Source of the DNA: Acrasis kona
Taxonomy: Eukaryota; Heterolobosea; Eutetramitea; Acrasida; Acrasidae
NCBI GenBank assembly: GCA_026419775.2
Contig: JAOPGA020000605.1
Location: forward strand, 1 to 64,000
Direction: 5' to 3'
DNA length: 64,000 nucleotides
Shown here: piece after piece, positions 42,801 through 53,971 of the stretch
Position numbering within the stretch: the stretch's first letter is position 1
Layout of the letters: every line of letters begins with the position of its first letter
The notes under the pieces: generated by a model
The model's input: the letters and a program-made list of their open reading frames with translations, nothing else
Database searches by the model: none
Told to the model about the DNA's origin: nothing
Program-made: the position numbers and the translations under genes

Positions 42801-42931
42801 CTTGGTCCATTTATCGACACATAAGCGGCACTTGCAAAACCACCTAAAAATTGTTTGTTATGAAAGCAATACAAACAAACTTACACAAGAAGAGGCCAAA
42901 TAAATACAAGCGAGCCTGCGTGTGGTTTCAT
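39884..42931 (-). CDS. Single-pass surface receptor with REJ/PKD-like, EGF-like and degenerate GPS-like motifs
   Basis: Two exons (54-nt intron near 42847-42900), 997 aa, starting MKPHAGSLVFIWPLLV (signal peptide). The ectodomain has PKD/REJ-like beta-sandwiches (SGYTYRWSVVNESSLRP; VIFSWSQTAGPSQI), an EGF-like unit (CSTDADCNSNGKCLIGGACD), and a juxtamembrane Cys/Trp motif (VVCSAWDGSGNWTKTYQCNT..MTCLCAGDGDYAVFLT) that resembles a GPS. One membrane helix (IFIALACIVALVIVIVVCVCVY) and an ~80-residue cytoplasmic tail follow. Polycystin-1 and REJ proteins share this order, but the GPS cleavage residues (His-Leu/Thr) are absent. Confidence 0.75.
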
Positions 42932-43075
42932 TTGCTGTTTGGACCTTTCTAATTTCTAAATATAACTCTGATTAACATAAATGGGGAATGATGTAATAAA
43001 AGGATTAAACTACCTGTCAACGTCGTATCTTGAAAGATAAAAATGATAATAAATTTGATCTTTGTATTGAAAATT

Positions 43076-44527
43076 CTACACAACAACGGCATTTTGAGCC
43101 ACAGCTTCGAGCACCTCCGCATTAGTTTGTTCGTCCTTCTTGTCTTGAGCATCAAGAGCCCTTTTAATGTCCGCAGGCCTAACCACAGAGGTGTCCGAAA
43201 TCAGATCATCAGTGGTCATGTCGTGGTCAACCGTGCTCTCCAACAACTCATGCTCATCATGATGATCTATGGTTGTACCAGTGTCCGATTTGATCTTATT
43301 AGCATCTTCAACCTTCTTAGTGGCTGCTTTAACAGCTGCCTTCCTTCTCAAGTAATCTCCATAAAAGAATAAGAGTGAGTTTACAACAAAGAAGAATGCA
43401 GAGTAAATGATTAGCACACCAAGATTCAAACCAAGTTCCGTTCCATCACTCCCGAACAGAATATGTCTAGCGGCTTTTACGGCGTGATACATCGGAAAAC
43501 CGCGACCAACAGAATAGAAAGGACTCTGAAGTTCATTCGGCATCACTGCAGCGCTCGTGGCGAACATGAAAATCATGATAATAGGACTAACAAAAACAGT
43601 ATATGTTCTCATTATCATAATTACAAGTTCCATAATGTGGAAATAGCAAAACATCACCAACCACATGAACATCCAATAGGCCCAAAAAGTATATTTAAAC
43701 TCTGCACCAAACCAAACCAGCACTACTGCAATGCCACATGACACCACGAATGTATTTATTAAATCATAAGTTTTCCGAAGCAAAAAGATTTGCCAAGTAG
43801 GAATCTTACCAATAAGAGGTAAGTACAAAATTAACGAAAAGAGTAAACCAGCAATGGACAACAAGAACAAATACATAAGACACAGAGAACAGGCATTATC
43901 AAGTCCCGACTTTGAAACAGGATTAATGTTCACCTCTGAGAACGAAATGGGACTTCTTAGTACCGACATATCAACCCTTGATGTGTTGAGGGGAACGGTA
44001 GATAAGGTTTTAAAGGCCACGCCTTTGTTAATCAAAATTAACACTGCCTGGAGTACCCTTGTAATGACCGAAATCCCATTAAAGTGCCTACCTTGGTCAT
44101 AAGTGAGAACAACAGATTGCTTGTATGGGGCTCCAAGCTGAAGGCTGGCATAGTAGTTTTTGGTAAAGTTTGCGGGTATAGTGAGTACAACCCATGATCC
44201 TGCATTTTGAATAAATTGTGGGGGATTTGTGATACTATTGTCTAATTTCCAATTAAATACTGTGGTGTTCATTAACGCTCCTTGTAGAGTATTTCCGATT
44301 GTGTTTTGATCGTTGTTGACTATTGCAATATCAACGTTTGATGTATAACCGGTAGGGTTCCAAGATGCCCCGAGTTGCATTGATATGATTGATAAACAAA
44401 TGATGAGTATTCCAATAGTGATTAGAACGCCACATCCACATGTTTTGAAAACATCTCTTCTTATCTCCTTATGAAATATGTGCGGATAGTACGTCTCCCT
44501 CCAGATAATTGGCGGCGGAGCCTGCAT
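43076..44527 (-). CDS. DUF3533/SNG1-like multipass membrane protein
   Basis: Single exon, 483 aa. Membrane segment near residue 35-55 (GVLITIGILIICLSIISMQL), a long extracytoplasmic region starting with NVDIAIVNNDQ and GALMNTT, and five or six C-terminal membrane segments containing the family-type MYHAVKAARHILFG. This is the layout of the YhgE/Pip and fungal Sng1 (DUF3533) group, related to ABC-2 type exporter membrane domains and linked to drug or lipid traffic. There is no ATPase. The tail is rich in D/E/H. Confidence 0.75.
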   Translation of the reverse strand: MQAPPPIIWRETYYPHIFHKEIRRDVFKTCGCGVLITIGILIICLSIISMQLGASWNPTGYTSNVDIAIVNNDQNTIGNTLQGALMNTTVFNWKLDNSITNPPQFIQNAGSWVVLTIPANFTKNYYASLQLGAPYKQSVVLTYDQGRHFNGISVITRVLQAVLILINKGVAFKTLSTVPLNTSRVDMSVLRSPISFSEVNINPVSKSGLDNACSLCLMYLFLLSIAGLLFSLILYLPLIGKIPTWQIFLLRKTYDLINTFVVSCGIAVVLVWFGAEFKYTFWAYWMFMWLVMFCYFHIMELVIMIMRTYTVFVSPIIMIFMFATSAAVMPNELQSPFYSVGRGFPMYHAVKAARHILFGSDGTELGLNLGVLIIYSAFFFVVNSLLFFYGDYLRRKAAVKAATKKVEDANKIKSDTGTTIDHHDEHELLESTVDHDMTTDDLISDTSVVRPADIKRALDAQDKKDEQTNAEVLEAVAQNAVVV

Positions 44528-44616
44528 TTCTCTATTGGTTACCCATTACAACGAATCTTGAAGCAACAAAGTTTGAAACATGATTTTCGAGAATGATAAA
44601 AACCTAGGTTTATTAA

Positions 44617-46798
44617 CTACAACACTTTTAATTCATCGCACTTTGACATTTGATCATCAACAAACAACTTCCAAGCCTCCACACTTTCAACGGTTAAACT
44701 ATCAATGGTAGTTGCGTTCACATTATTCAGGAAAGTTTTAAACTCCTCAAATTGAGATTGTTGCTCTGGACTATCATCAAAAATCAACTGCTTCTCCATA
44801 CTATTTATGTACAATCTCACAATCCTCACAAAACTGTTCAAGGCATCCACAAGCACAACCTCATCAACTCCGGTCATCTTGACTAAATGTCTCACTTCGT
44901 CTAATCTCTCGGATACGTGATCTATTGTGGGAGCTGGTGGTGTTTCCGGTCTTGCTGCCATTTGAAGTGTCCTTTCGGGTGGTGCGGAATTAATTCGAAG
45001 TTGATCCTGAAGGTCTTTTTGGAACATGTTTTTTAACTGCATAGTCGCACGATCTGATGATACGCTCAAGGAATAATGTGACGACGAGTGATGATTCTTG
45101 AGTGAAACCAAACCGCTCAAGAACCTGCTCATGCGACCTTTACGTGGTGATTTGAATTGTTCGTTTGGTGTGTACTCATAAATGTGCATCAGTTTTAACT
45201 CTTTGGCTAATTGCTTTGGCGTTAACTTTTTCGCATTCTGATTAATGTTAGTGACACCAAGTGAGAGGTACATACTTTGATTGTCTTTGCTGCCTTGTTG
45301 TAATCAAACTGACGCAGTATATAAACCATTTCTGGTTTTTGATCCTTTATGGCCATGTGTAGCGCAGTATCTCCATTAGCATTTTGTTTCGTCATGTCCA
45401 CTTCTTGGCTCAACGCAAGTAACTTTACCATTTGAAGGTGATTGGAGCTGACCGCAATGTGAAGCGGTGTGTAGCCTAAGCACGTCTTATCATTATCGTT
45501 TAGGATTTCTGTGAGTTGTGGTCTTTGTTGTAATGGTACACTAGATACAATTGCAAGCAGAGCCGCAATATGACCGTAGCGAACAGCAGTGTGAACAACA
45601 GTCTCTCCTTGAGAGTTCAATACTCGGAGCAACTTGATTAAATTGGATGGACCTGACGAAGTAATCACGTGTTGTAGCAACGTTTTCAAAATGTGAGGAT
45701 GAGGCAGACAATCAAAAAGGCAGGTTTCATCTTCTCGATTGGTACGCGTCACTGATGCTCCATTTGATATCAAAAAATCAATTTTAGCCTCCGAACCTTC
45801 GCTGCAGGCAGCATGTAGCAATGTTTGTCCTTTTTGTGTGACTTTAAAGTGTATATCTGCCTTGAAAAGCATCATTAGTCTTGCTACTTCGAAATGATTG
45901 GATCGTAGAGCTACGTATAAAGGAGTGTGGTCGAATTTGTCTCTAATGTTGACCTGTGCATTCTTTGATAAAAGAAAGGCGCATGCTCTGGTGCAGCCAG
46001 CAGATGCTGCATAGAATATTGGTGTCGCTCCAATGCTATCGACAATATCAACAGACGAACCCTTCGTCCACAGCAGATGCATTACTGATATCCTCTGTTT
46101 GTGTTAAATAATCATTTTGAATACTGGTAACTCACTTGATATTTGGCGGCGGTATGCATTAAAGTGCACTTGTTGTTCGTAGCATCCAAATAATCATTGT
46201 TAATGTCAATGATTGCATTTTGATCAGGTGATAATAGTTCTAAAAGTGCGGTTAACCCATCGATTTTTCCTTGTGTGCATGCTTTGTGTAACTTTTCTGT
46301 AATGCTTAACTCTTTTGGGCTTAGCTGAGGTTCATAATCGCTAATGGGAGTGATGAACTTTGATCTAAAAATTTCAATTTCCTCATCCCTGCGTGGTGTT
46401 CTTGCTGTGTGACATACATTATTCCCATTTGACGTTTTGGTTTTGTGATCGAAACCTGCGAACAATTCAGTCATGTCTCCATGAGAGTTACTCCTCCTCA
46501 ATCTATCTTTCGTCATTGAAGATTTTCTCTTCTTTAAAGGAGTCTTTGTTGGGCTAGGACTAGTGAGTGCGTCAGCCATATTGAGTACAGGTACCCTTAA
46601 TGGAGACACGGCAAATGCTGCGGTACCTGCACGTTGTCTGTTTCCTTTTTGCTTGAAACTCGCTTTTGAGATTGTTTTTGGGTGTGCTTTTGGTGATGTA
46701 GAGGTGGACTCAACCTCTGTATCCAACTTCAAATCATCTGCAAACTTCCCAAGTGAAACCTTTGATTGTACTTGTCTTGAGTTTGTCCTCCTTAGCAT
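44617..46798 (-). CDS. Ankyrin-repeat protein
   Basis: Three exons (introns of 41 and 38 nt near 46094-46134 and 45236-45273), 700 aa. The N-terminal ~170 residues are basic and disordered with Ser-Pro sites. At least seven ankyrin repeats follow (NNKCTLMHTAAKY, GATPIFYAASAGCTRACAFL, DHTPLYVALRSNHFEVARLM, GQTLLHAACSEGSEAKIDFL, GETVVHTAVRYGHIAALLAI, GYTPLHIAVSSNHLQMVKLL, GDTALHMAIKDQKPEMVYIL). A helical C-terminal domain lies beyond them. Protein-interaction scaffold; no enzyme domain is visible. Confidence 0.85.
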
Positions 46799-47230
46799 TA
46801 AAATTTAGGTGTCTGTCAACCGTCAGTGAAGAAAACTAAAAAAGGTTTTGCGATGAATCACTGTTTCTAATTTTGCAGTCGCGCCAACGTTCACCTTTAA
46901 GGGTGCTGTGAATAAAAAAAGTGGTAAGCTTGTGTAGCATAAAAGGGTCATATATGAATTCTAGTTTATTTCTGGACCAGTACGGATGGTCCTGCCCTTA
47001 ACCCTAGACTTTAACGCATTTAGTAGGAATTAAGGTTCACCATAACCTTTTTATGATTATTATAATATTATTGTTGATCCAAATAGACTACATATGTAAT
47101 TTAAAGATAGAATTGTAATATGTTATTAAGGTTGTCTTTGATATCAACAAGGTAAATAAACCCAAATTGTGTGGAGAGAACAACCCTGATTACCATAAGA
47201 TCTACTATACGAAAAATATGTAATAAATGT
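46799..47230. other. Intergenic region, 432 bp
   Basis: AT-rich. The only visible structure is a 6-bp hairpin at about 46974-46992 (GGACCA/TGGTCC). No tRNA or coding frame. Confidence 0.4.
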
Positions 47231-48471
47231 TTATTTGTGTTGCAAAACGTATCCACCATTGTCGTACTTTTGATTAGGTTCATTTCCGGTCACACCAACC
47301 AACCGCCCACCAACAACGATAATCTCCTTTCCTACGACCTGACTTGAGTGGTACATTCTTGGAGGTGCATCACATGGAATGTTGCGTATGGTGACTGGTG
47401 ATGTGTAGCTCTTTGTTTCGGTCACATTCTTAAAGTCTAATTCGTAGATCAAGGTGCTGAGTTGTCTCGTGCTGTGCTCGTACTTGCAACCACCCAAAAC
47501 GAACAAGTTGGTGTCTATTCTGTGACAAGTGTGACCGAATAGTGGAGGGATGTCGTCCTCGGTGATGTTGGACTTTGTCCAGGTGGCACTGTTGTCTTGT
47601 GGATTAAACTGAACTGACCACATGTCGATGAGAATGGAATCAATGTTGAGGCCACCAAGCAACAAGAATCTTGATGTTGATAATGGTGTCATGGAGTGGC
47701 TTGATCTTGGTGTTGGTGTTTCGTTTCCAATAATCTTGACTGCGGACCACTCTCTTGTCTGTAAATTTAACGAATACGTGTCGTTAAGGTGGACCTTGTT
47801 GACTGGATCGTAACCTCCGTGAACAATTAAATAGTGATCGCACACAATGGTGGATGCGTGCTTGACTCTTGGTGAAGGGATGGACCCGCTTACGTTCAAA
47901 AAGTTTACATTTTTCTTTTCTAATGGGCTGTTATCAAGAGTGTTCGTGGCGCTACTTACCAAAATCAAAAACAATTGTTTCATTGTTTGGCTGGTTATCC
48001 ACTCCAGCACCACCAAAAATGAAAGCATATCTGTGATTCTTGCTAACCTCCGTGGAATGGTCATATCTAAAGAATTTCTCTGGTAGGGTACAAAGGTTTC
48101 TCCATTTTCCATCTTTTTCGTTAGAATCTTTAAATTATTTGTAAATCACCTTGCGAGATAAAGTAAACGTTGCTTTGATGGCTTGTGTTGTCGCCCTGCG
48201 TGTTGACGCCACCGTACACAATCAGTCCTCTTTGCTCTTCGTGCACAATGTAGCTCAAAGAGTGACCCGCAAACCCGTTTGGCTCGTCCTGTAGGGTTAC
48301 AAAGTTTGAAATCCTCCAGTTGTTATCCGTTTCTGGTTTGGATTGAGAAGATTGGTTTGCTCTATTATTGGATAGATGCACAATTGGCGGAAGTTGGTTG
48401 TCGATCAAATGGACATCCACAAGATTATCATCGCTAAATTTAACGTGGTTGCGAGGTTTGTCTGTGTTCAT
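47231..48471 (-). CDS. Kelch-repeat protein
   Basis: Three exons, 387 aa. Kelch blades are visible by their Gly-Gly and Tyr/Trp pairs: GLIVYGGVNTQGDN, YAFIFGGAGVDNQ, HYLIVHGGYDPVNKVHLNDT, SRFLLLGGLNIDSILIDMW, NLFVLGGCKYEHST and EIIVVGGRLVGVTG, about six blades forming a beta-propeller. The first intron can end at two acceptors 15 nt apart (22 or 37 nt); both keep frame. The second is 40 nt. No other domain. Probably an interaction scaffold; partners unknown. Confidence 0.85.
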
Positions 48472-48904
48472 GTTGTTTATTTGTATTTTGTATTTTTAGA
48501 ATAAAATTATCCGTAGACAATCATGCTTACAAAAAACACAACTTTTAAAAAACTCAACTCAGGGCATCTTTACAGATAGCCGATACGAAAGTTTTCACAG
48601 CCCTTTACCTTACTTATTAGCCAGTAGTTATCATTGATGGCTACTCCTCCATTGAGGTCACTCTCACACCAAAAATCAGAATATTTAGCTTTAAAACCTT
48701 ACTAACGACCAAAAATCTAATTTTATAGGCTATTGAAAATAGAGGAGCGCATCAGAGAAGAGTATTGATCAATTAGAAGGTGGACCAAACATTTGACTAC
48801 AATTTTGAGCGACAGAATCAGGTCGCACATACAAAGTCACAGACAGCGAATCAACAAACCTAAACGCATTCACTTGCCAGAGCCAAAGATGTCTTGATGA
48901 CAAA

Positions 48905-49048
48905 ATGGACGACATGATGAACGACGATGATGAAGATGGAACGATGGAGAACAACAGCTCCGACTACGACTGCAGCGATCAACTCGTGAAAGTCGTGAGG
49001 CCAACAGTGCCCGGGCTGGGAGGTAGCAGAATGAATCCATCAAAGTAG
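48905..49048 (+). CDS. Possible 47-aa acidic microprotein
   Basis: ATG to TAG frame beginning MDDMMNDDDEDGTMENNSSD and ending GLGGSRMNPSK. The same frame is open about 95 bases upstream without another ATG, so a 5' exon is possible. Composition is biased and no family is known; low confidence. Confidence 0.25.
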   Translation: MDDMMNDDDEDGTMENNSSDYDCSDQLVKVVRPTVPGLGGSRMNPSK

Positions 49049-49334
49049 CCGTAATACTTGAAGTGGAAAGCGCTTAATTCGTTAAAAATGGTTCTAGAAT
49101 GATGACGTGAAGCCGTTGTTGCAGCCTTTCCTGCGTTTGACCAGAACACACAACAGCCTCATTATATCGATCATATGGATCTATAAAAACTATCTTTATC
49201 TAGCTTACAAAAAAAACAACTCAACCAGGTTAGTTAGTTACTAACTAATAACAACCAATGTAACCGTCAAACTAGAACTAAATTGTGACCAGAGAAAATA
49301 AAATTAATTCGTGATCATACACACTGAGAGAATT

Positions 49335-49503
49335 TTAATTCGTTGCAGCGATTTCCCTATCTAAATCCTCGTTTTCTTCTTCTTCTGCCTTTACATGCTC
49401 AAGGAGTCTCTTAGCTTTCCACTTACTTGTTTTTGCGGTCCTTTAGATTCTTTTTATTCAGTATGGCTGCTTTGGACCCCTTGTCCTGAATTTTAGCGTT
49501 CAT
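49335..49503 (-). pseudogene. Small charged coiled ORF interrupted by a frameshift
   Basis: From ATG 49503 the frame reads MNAKIQDKGSKAAILNKKNL followed by KDRKNK and a stop. One frame over it continues WKAKRLLEHVKAEEEENEDL followed by DREIAATN and TAA. The span is 169 nt, one base over a multiple of three, so a single extra base would explain the break. It may be an assembly error, a relic, or a gene with an unusual intron. Not identified. Confidence 0.35.
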
Positions 49504-50138
49504 GTTCTGGCGACAAAAATCTTTGGAAAGAATGCGTATGTGTATAGGTTCACCAAGCTTTTGCCATGGTAATATTGTTGTATACGCCACATACTAGTAG
49601 TACATAGATAATTCTTAGAAAAACCAGATTAGTACTGATGTATATTTCCTATTTCAACTTGTCTAAAATATACCAACTCAAATTAACGATCTGGTCCCAA
49701 GGATTCGATTGTAGACGAAATGAATTTTTGAAATCCATTTGATCGATACATTGGAGTAATTACTCAAATGGTCTGATGACATCGGAGGTTCCTAATAATA
49801 GATGTCGGTTGAATTTAAATTCTACTAATATAGTTAAGTAGGATGGATTTTTAATATATATTTTAATAATATATACATATATTTTATTAGCCGTCCCTCG
49901 GCCAAATTTCGGAACAAGTAACCTCCTAAATACAGTAACCACAAAAATTCTCCTGCTGTTCTGCGGTGGGAAAGTGGCATGGAATTTTAACGACTTTCCA
50001 GCCTCTTTGACTTCTATAGTGTTTTGTTTCAAATATAGTGGTTTTTCCTTGGTAGATAGATAAATCATGTTTATCCGAGCCTCGCGATTGTGGGTAAAAA
50101 CAGGACTGACAATCAAAAAGTAGAGAAATACAAACACA

Positions 50139-50564
50139 ATGAACGAAGAGTACTACACTGAGACTAATACAGTCCTGAAGAGGAGGATGTCTTTATTTCC
50201 ATCTCTTGTGCTGCACAATCCCCAGAAGTCTACTACACCCAACAATAAGGAATCGTTAGAAAAATGTGAGCGTATGAACAATATCGCTTACCGAAGACAC
50301 AGTCTGATGCCTACACCAGTAACGCCATCATATGACAATGAAAATGAACAAAGCTATGATGCTTTGTTTAGCTGTAAATCTATAACCCTGAAACCAAGAC
50401 TGACACCGCTTGTGAGAGCAGCTAGCCCAAATACAGCATTCACACCAATACCTAGAAGAAAGAGAGATCTATCAAGTGCGCTGGAGTACTCTAGGTCACA
50501 CTCTAAATCTCCTACCAGAGCGAGATCCTGCTGCCGTGATAGGGATTCATTGTTGCGTCGATGA
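50139..50564 (+). CDS. Hypothetical Ser/Pro/Arg-rich protein, 141 aa
   Basis: Single-exon frame from ATG 50139 to TGA 50564 with an AATAAA at about 50600. Low-complexity, basic, with many candidate phosphosites (RRHSLMPTPVTPSYDNENEQ, SRSHSKSPTRARSCCRDRDS). No domain or membrane segment. Disordered regulatory or nuclear protein is possible, but function is unknown. Confidence 0.5.
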   Translation: MNEEYYTETNTVLKRRMSLFPSLVLHNPQKSTTPNNKESLEKCERMNNIAYRRHSLMPTPVTPSYDNENEQSYDALFSCKSITLKPRLTPLVRAASPNTAFTPIPRRKRDLSSALEYSRSHSKSPTRARSCCRDRDSLLRR

Positions 50565-51051
50565 CCAAGAAGTTCTAGACATTGTACCCTAACATTTGAA
50601 ATAAATGGAAACTATTATTACAGTGAATATAATGTGTTTTAATGAAGCGTGTAAACAGATTTAGTGCTAGTAGAAACTAGTAGTCCATTACATAACAACC
50701 GGGTATCAACACTAGGGCAGATTTAGTGCTAGTAGAAACTAGTAGTCAATTATGTTAAAGTGTTTGTGTATTAATGAAAAACCTTCCAAAGTGATATAAA
50801 GAAATGAATTAAGTTTAAAATTGTTTTTTAAAGAAACTTCAATCAATTGCTAGTCTTTACGCAACTCTTCACTGACCATTATGATGATGTCATGTTTTTA
50901 TTGATAACATTGTCACCGGTAGGTCAGTCTTGCACAGGTTCTAGGTCAAGAAGCTTTTGACTCTTCCAATAGAAGCATGAACGTCCTTAATTTTGCTTTG
51001 AGGATTTCATTTGTGACGGATGTTTCTTGATTGGCCAACTCAACACACAAA
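50565..51051. other. Intergenic region, 487 bp, with a direct repeat
   Basis: Lies between the 141-aa gene and the oxidosqualene cyclase gene; contains the two 30-bp copies at 50656-50685 and 50718-50747. Confidence 0.5.
50656..50747 (+). repeat. Two identical 30-bp direct repeats, period 62
   Basis: CAGATTTAGTGCTAGTAGAA plus ten more bases occurs at 50656-50685 and again, unchanged, at 50718-50747, separated by 32 bp. Each copy contains CTAGTAGAAACTAG, an imperfect palindrome. The copies lie downstream of one gene and upstream of the cyclase. Confidence 0.85.
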
Positions 51052-53263
51052 ATGGAACCTGGTCTAGTGGATGTGGAAGAACCCGTTGTGTGGAAGCTTG
51101 AGGTTAACAATGGAAGACAAATATGGACCCCTTTGAAGGAAGGTGAGCACAAGCAAACCTTCTTAGAACAACACATTTTAACGAAGAAATCAGTAAGTTA
51201 AATTCAAATGTTTTTAATTTAACAAACAGAATGATCCCAATCCTAAATATGATCCATCCGAACAAGTACCAAAGTTTTCTTCTACAAAACAAGCCACGCA
51301 AGAGGCAGTGAACTTTTTTAACAAATTGCAAACTGAGGACGGACATTGGGCCGGAGATTATGGAGGACCAATGTTCCTTCTACCGGGTTTAATTTTCGTA
51401 CTCTACATTACCGGCGTACTCACAACATTCAAAAAGGCGTACATCTCTCAAATGTTACGTTACATTTTGAACCACCAAAACGAAGATGGAGGATACGGGC
51501 TTCACATCGAAGGTCACTCAACAATTTTCGGAACCACTTTAAATTACGTAGCTGCCCGCTTGTTGGGTGCACCTGCTGATCTCCCCCAAAATGTCAAAGC
51601 AAGACAATTCCTCACTAAAAACGGTGGCGTGCTTGGTTTACCTCAATGGGGTAAATTCTATCTGTGCACATTAAATCTAATGGACTGGACGTGCGTAGAT
51701 CCCATTCCACCGGAACCATGGTTGCTACCCAACTGGTTCCCACTCCTTCAACCAGGTAAATGGTGGTGTCATTGTCGTGTCGTCTACTTGTCCATGTCAT
51801 ACATTTATGGTATCAAAGGAACCATGAAATTAAATTTCTTGTTGACATCTCTAAGAGATGAACTATACGGTGCTGGAATGTACCACTCCCAACCTTGGAG
51901 AATCAACATGAGTTATGTCAACCCATTGGACAACTACAACCCTAGCAGTCTCATTTTTAGAATCCTCACCATCATCTTGGCTATTTATGAATATGTCATC
52001 AAGAAGTTCAATTTGTACTTTTTAAGAAATAAAGCCAATGAAAATGCACTCGATCATATCCTCCATGAAGACGCCACCACTAATCACATTTGCATTGGTC
52101 CAGTCAATAAAGTCATTAACATGTTAAGTGTTTATTATGCTAAAGGCCCAGATAGTCCCGAGTTCAAATCTCACGTCGAGCGCATATATGATTACTTGTG
52201 GCTGAGCGACGACGGGATGAAAATGCAGGGTTATAACGGTAGTCAATTGTGGGATACTGCCTTTGCGTCGCAGGCCCTTGTTGAAACGGGACTGACGTCG
52301 AGCATGAAACCTGCGTTGCTCAAAGCTTATCACTATGTCGACATTTCTCAAGTAAGAGAGGATGTAGACAACATGCCCAAATATCACAGACACATCAGCA
52401 AGGGTGCTTGGCCATTCAGCACACGTGACCACGGTTGGCCCATTAGCGACTGCACTGGAGAAGGTCTAAAAGCTGCTTTGGTGCTTCAAGATTTAGAATG
52501 GATCAATCGCGACACGATTAATCAACAACGCTTGTGCGAATCTGTCGACGTCATGCTTAGCATGTGGAACGAGAGTAGCGGAGGTTGGGCTTCATACGAA
52601 CTCACTAGAACATCTGCTTTGGTGGAGTACATTAACCCAGCAGCATTGTTCGGTGAGATTATGATTGACTACCCTCACACAGAGTGCAGCAGCTCATGCA
52701 TCACTGCTCTCATCATGTTCCAAAAGCGTTATCCAAATTATCGTCAAAAGGAAATCAAAAAAATTGTTGATGCTGGAATAAAGTTCTTAAGAACAAAGCA
52801 GATGAAAGAGGGTGGTTGGTATGGTGGCTGGGCAGTTTGTTTCTGTTATGGAACTTGGTTTGCATTATCTTCTTATGGCGCTTATGGTTTGAATTATGAG
52901 AATGATGTTAGTGCTCGTAATGGTTGTGACTTTTTAAAGAGCAAACAACTACCTGATGGTGGTTGGGGAGAGAGTTACATGTCAAATGTGACTCATACTT
53001 ATGTCCAGCCTAGTCATGGAAACAGTCATGTCGTAAGTACTTCTTGGGCGTTGTTGGGTCTGATGAGCGTGGATTGCCCAGATAAGGAGTGCATTGATAG
53101 AGGCATCAAGTTGTTGCTAAATAGACAATTAAGAAATGGAGATTTCCCGCAAGAAAGTATCTCTGGCGTGTTCAATCATAGCTGCATGATTAGCTATTCA
53201 AACTATAGGAACATCTTCCCCATTTGGGCCCTTGGTATGTATCTACAAAAATACAAGGAATAA
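51052..53263 (+). CDS. Oxidosqualene cyclase, probable cycloartenol synthase
   Basis: Two exons (intron 51193-51229, 37 nt), 724 aa, the normal length. N-terminal VWKLEVNNGRQIWTP, the QGYNGSQLWDTAFASQA core and QW-type repeats (EDGHWAGDYGG, ESSGGWASYE, KEGGWYGGWAVCFCYGTWFA, PDGGWGES) mark the family. The catalytic region reads KGAWPFSTRDHGWPISDCTG-E: the protonating Asp is present. Ile two residues before it and His six before match the residues that favour cycloartenol over lanosterol (Ile481 and His477 of Arabidopsis CAS1). The usual DCTAE is DCTGE here. The enzyme acts on ER membranes in sterol synthesis. Confidence 0.9.
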
Positions 53264-53272
53264 TAAATTTTT

Positions 53273-53746
53273 TTATAACTTTACAAAACTAACATAGGGA
53301 GTTGTTATCACGTTGTTGTTCATCGGATCGATGATCTTTTCTTCTCCTGTAACAATGTTAAGTCCTAGTGCGTTGTATATGTTCTTGTTTTGTTGTTTTA
53401 CAGCTTCGTTGATTGCTGAAATTGGTGTCTCTTTTTTTGAAAGTACTCCTGATGATTGCAAAACTCCAATAATTATACACACCACTCCAACACATAGCAA
53501 TAATAGAAAAGCACCAAGTATGATGCAGAATACAGACGACATTCCCAATACCGTGCCAACTATTCCAGGAGGACTGGACATTATTGAGTTAAATTTATCA
53601 ATCGTTTGGACAAAAGTGATTGGTTGCACATTGTAGTCTTTCAGAATCTCGGGATATTGTGTGCTAAATTGTCTGTCATCCCCAATTGGTATCTTATGCA
53701 CTACATTCATCTGTGGCACTACACTAATCTGTATTTCATCGCTCAT
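53273..53746 (-). CDS. Small membrane protein, 157 aa, unknown
   Basis: Single exon. A polar N-terminus (QISVVPQMNVVHKIPIGDDR, FSTQYPEILKDYNV) leads to a hydrophobic hairpin (GTVLGMSSVFCIILGAFLLL plus LCVGVVCIIIGVL) and a charged tail. The N-terminal pattern weakly recalls Erf4/GCP16 partners of palmitoyltransferases, but this is speculative. The stop lies 9 bp from the cyclase stop, so the two mRNAs overlap. Confidence 0.55.
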   Translation of the reverse strand: MSDEIQISVVPQMNVVHKIPIGDDRQFSTQYPEILKDYNVQPITFVQTIDKFNSIMSSPPGIVGTVLGMSSVFCIILGAFLLLLCVGVVCIIIGVLQSSGVLSKKETPISAINEAVKQQNKNIYNALGLNIVTGEEKIIDPMNNNVITTPYVSFVKL

Positions 53747-53971
53747 ATCGTAGTCTTTGTTAGGGTTGACTTCAAAGGTCCTTACAATAAATTAAGAAAT
53801 GAAATTTACTCCGAATACGTTTCACCAGAAATGATGACCTGACCGTGCTAATGGACTTCGAAAAGCACAAACTACAAGCAAAGGCAAAATCAGATTAAAT
53901 GTTGGACGTACCTTTGACCTAACCCAGGTACGGTTTGGCTATTAAAAAGGAAAGAATCCAAACATTACATC

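Larger units (their letters stand above)
48472..50138. other. Gene-poor region, about 1.67 kb
   Basis: No large gene is convincing. It holds a 47-aa acidic ORF (48905-49048), a frame-shifted small ORF (49335-49503), a palindrome TTAGTTAGT/ACTAACTAA near 49228, and an AT-rich patch at 49850-49890. RNA genes were looked for and none seen. Confidence 0.45.

Noticed and set aside
46974-46992. GGACCAGTACGGATGGTCC hairpin as an RNA gene
   Set aside because: One short 6-bp stem in an AT-rich gap with no flanking stems or promoter-like boxes.
48131-48153. A 22-nt intron in the kelch gene
   Set aside because: An equally in-frame acceptor 15 nt further gives 37 nt, matching the usual intron size here, so the very short intron is unnecessary.
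49760-50137. Minus-strand open frame of 125 codons
   Set aside because: It starts with a non-ATG codon, has no AATAAA-like end and overlaps an AT-rich patch; the peptide has no recognisable features.
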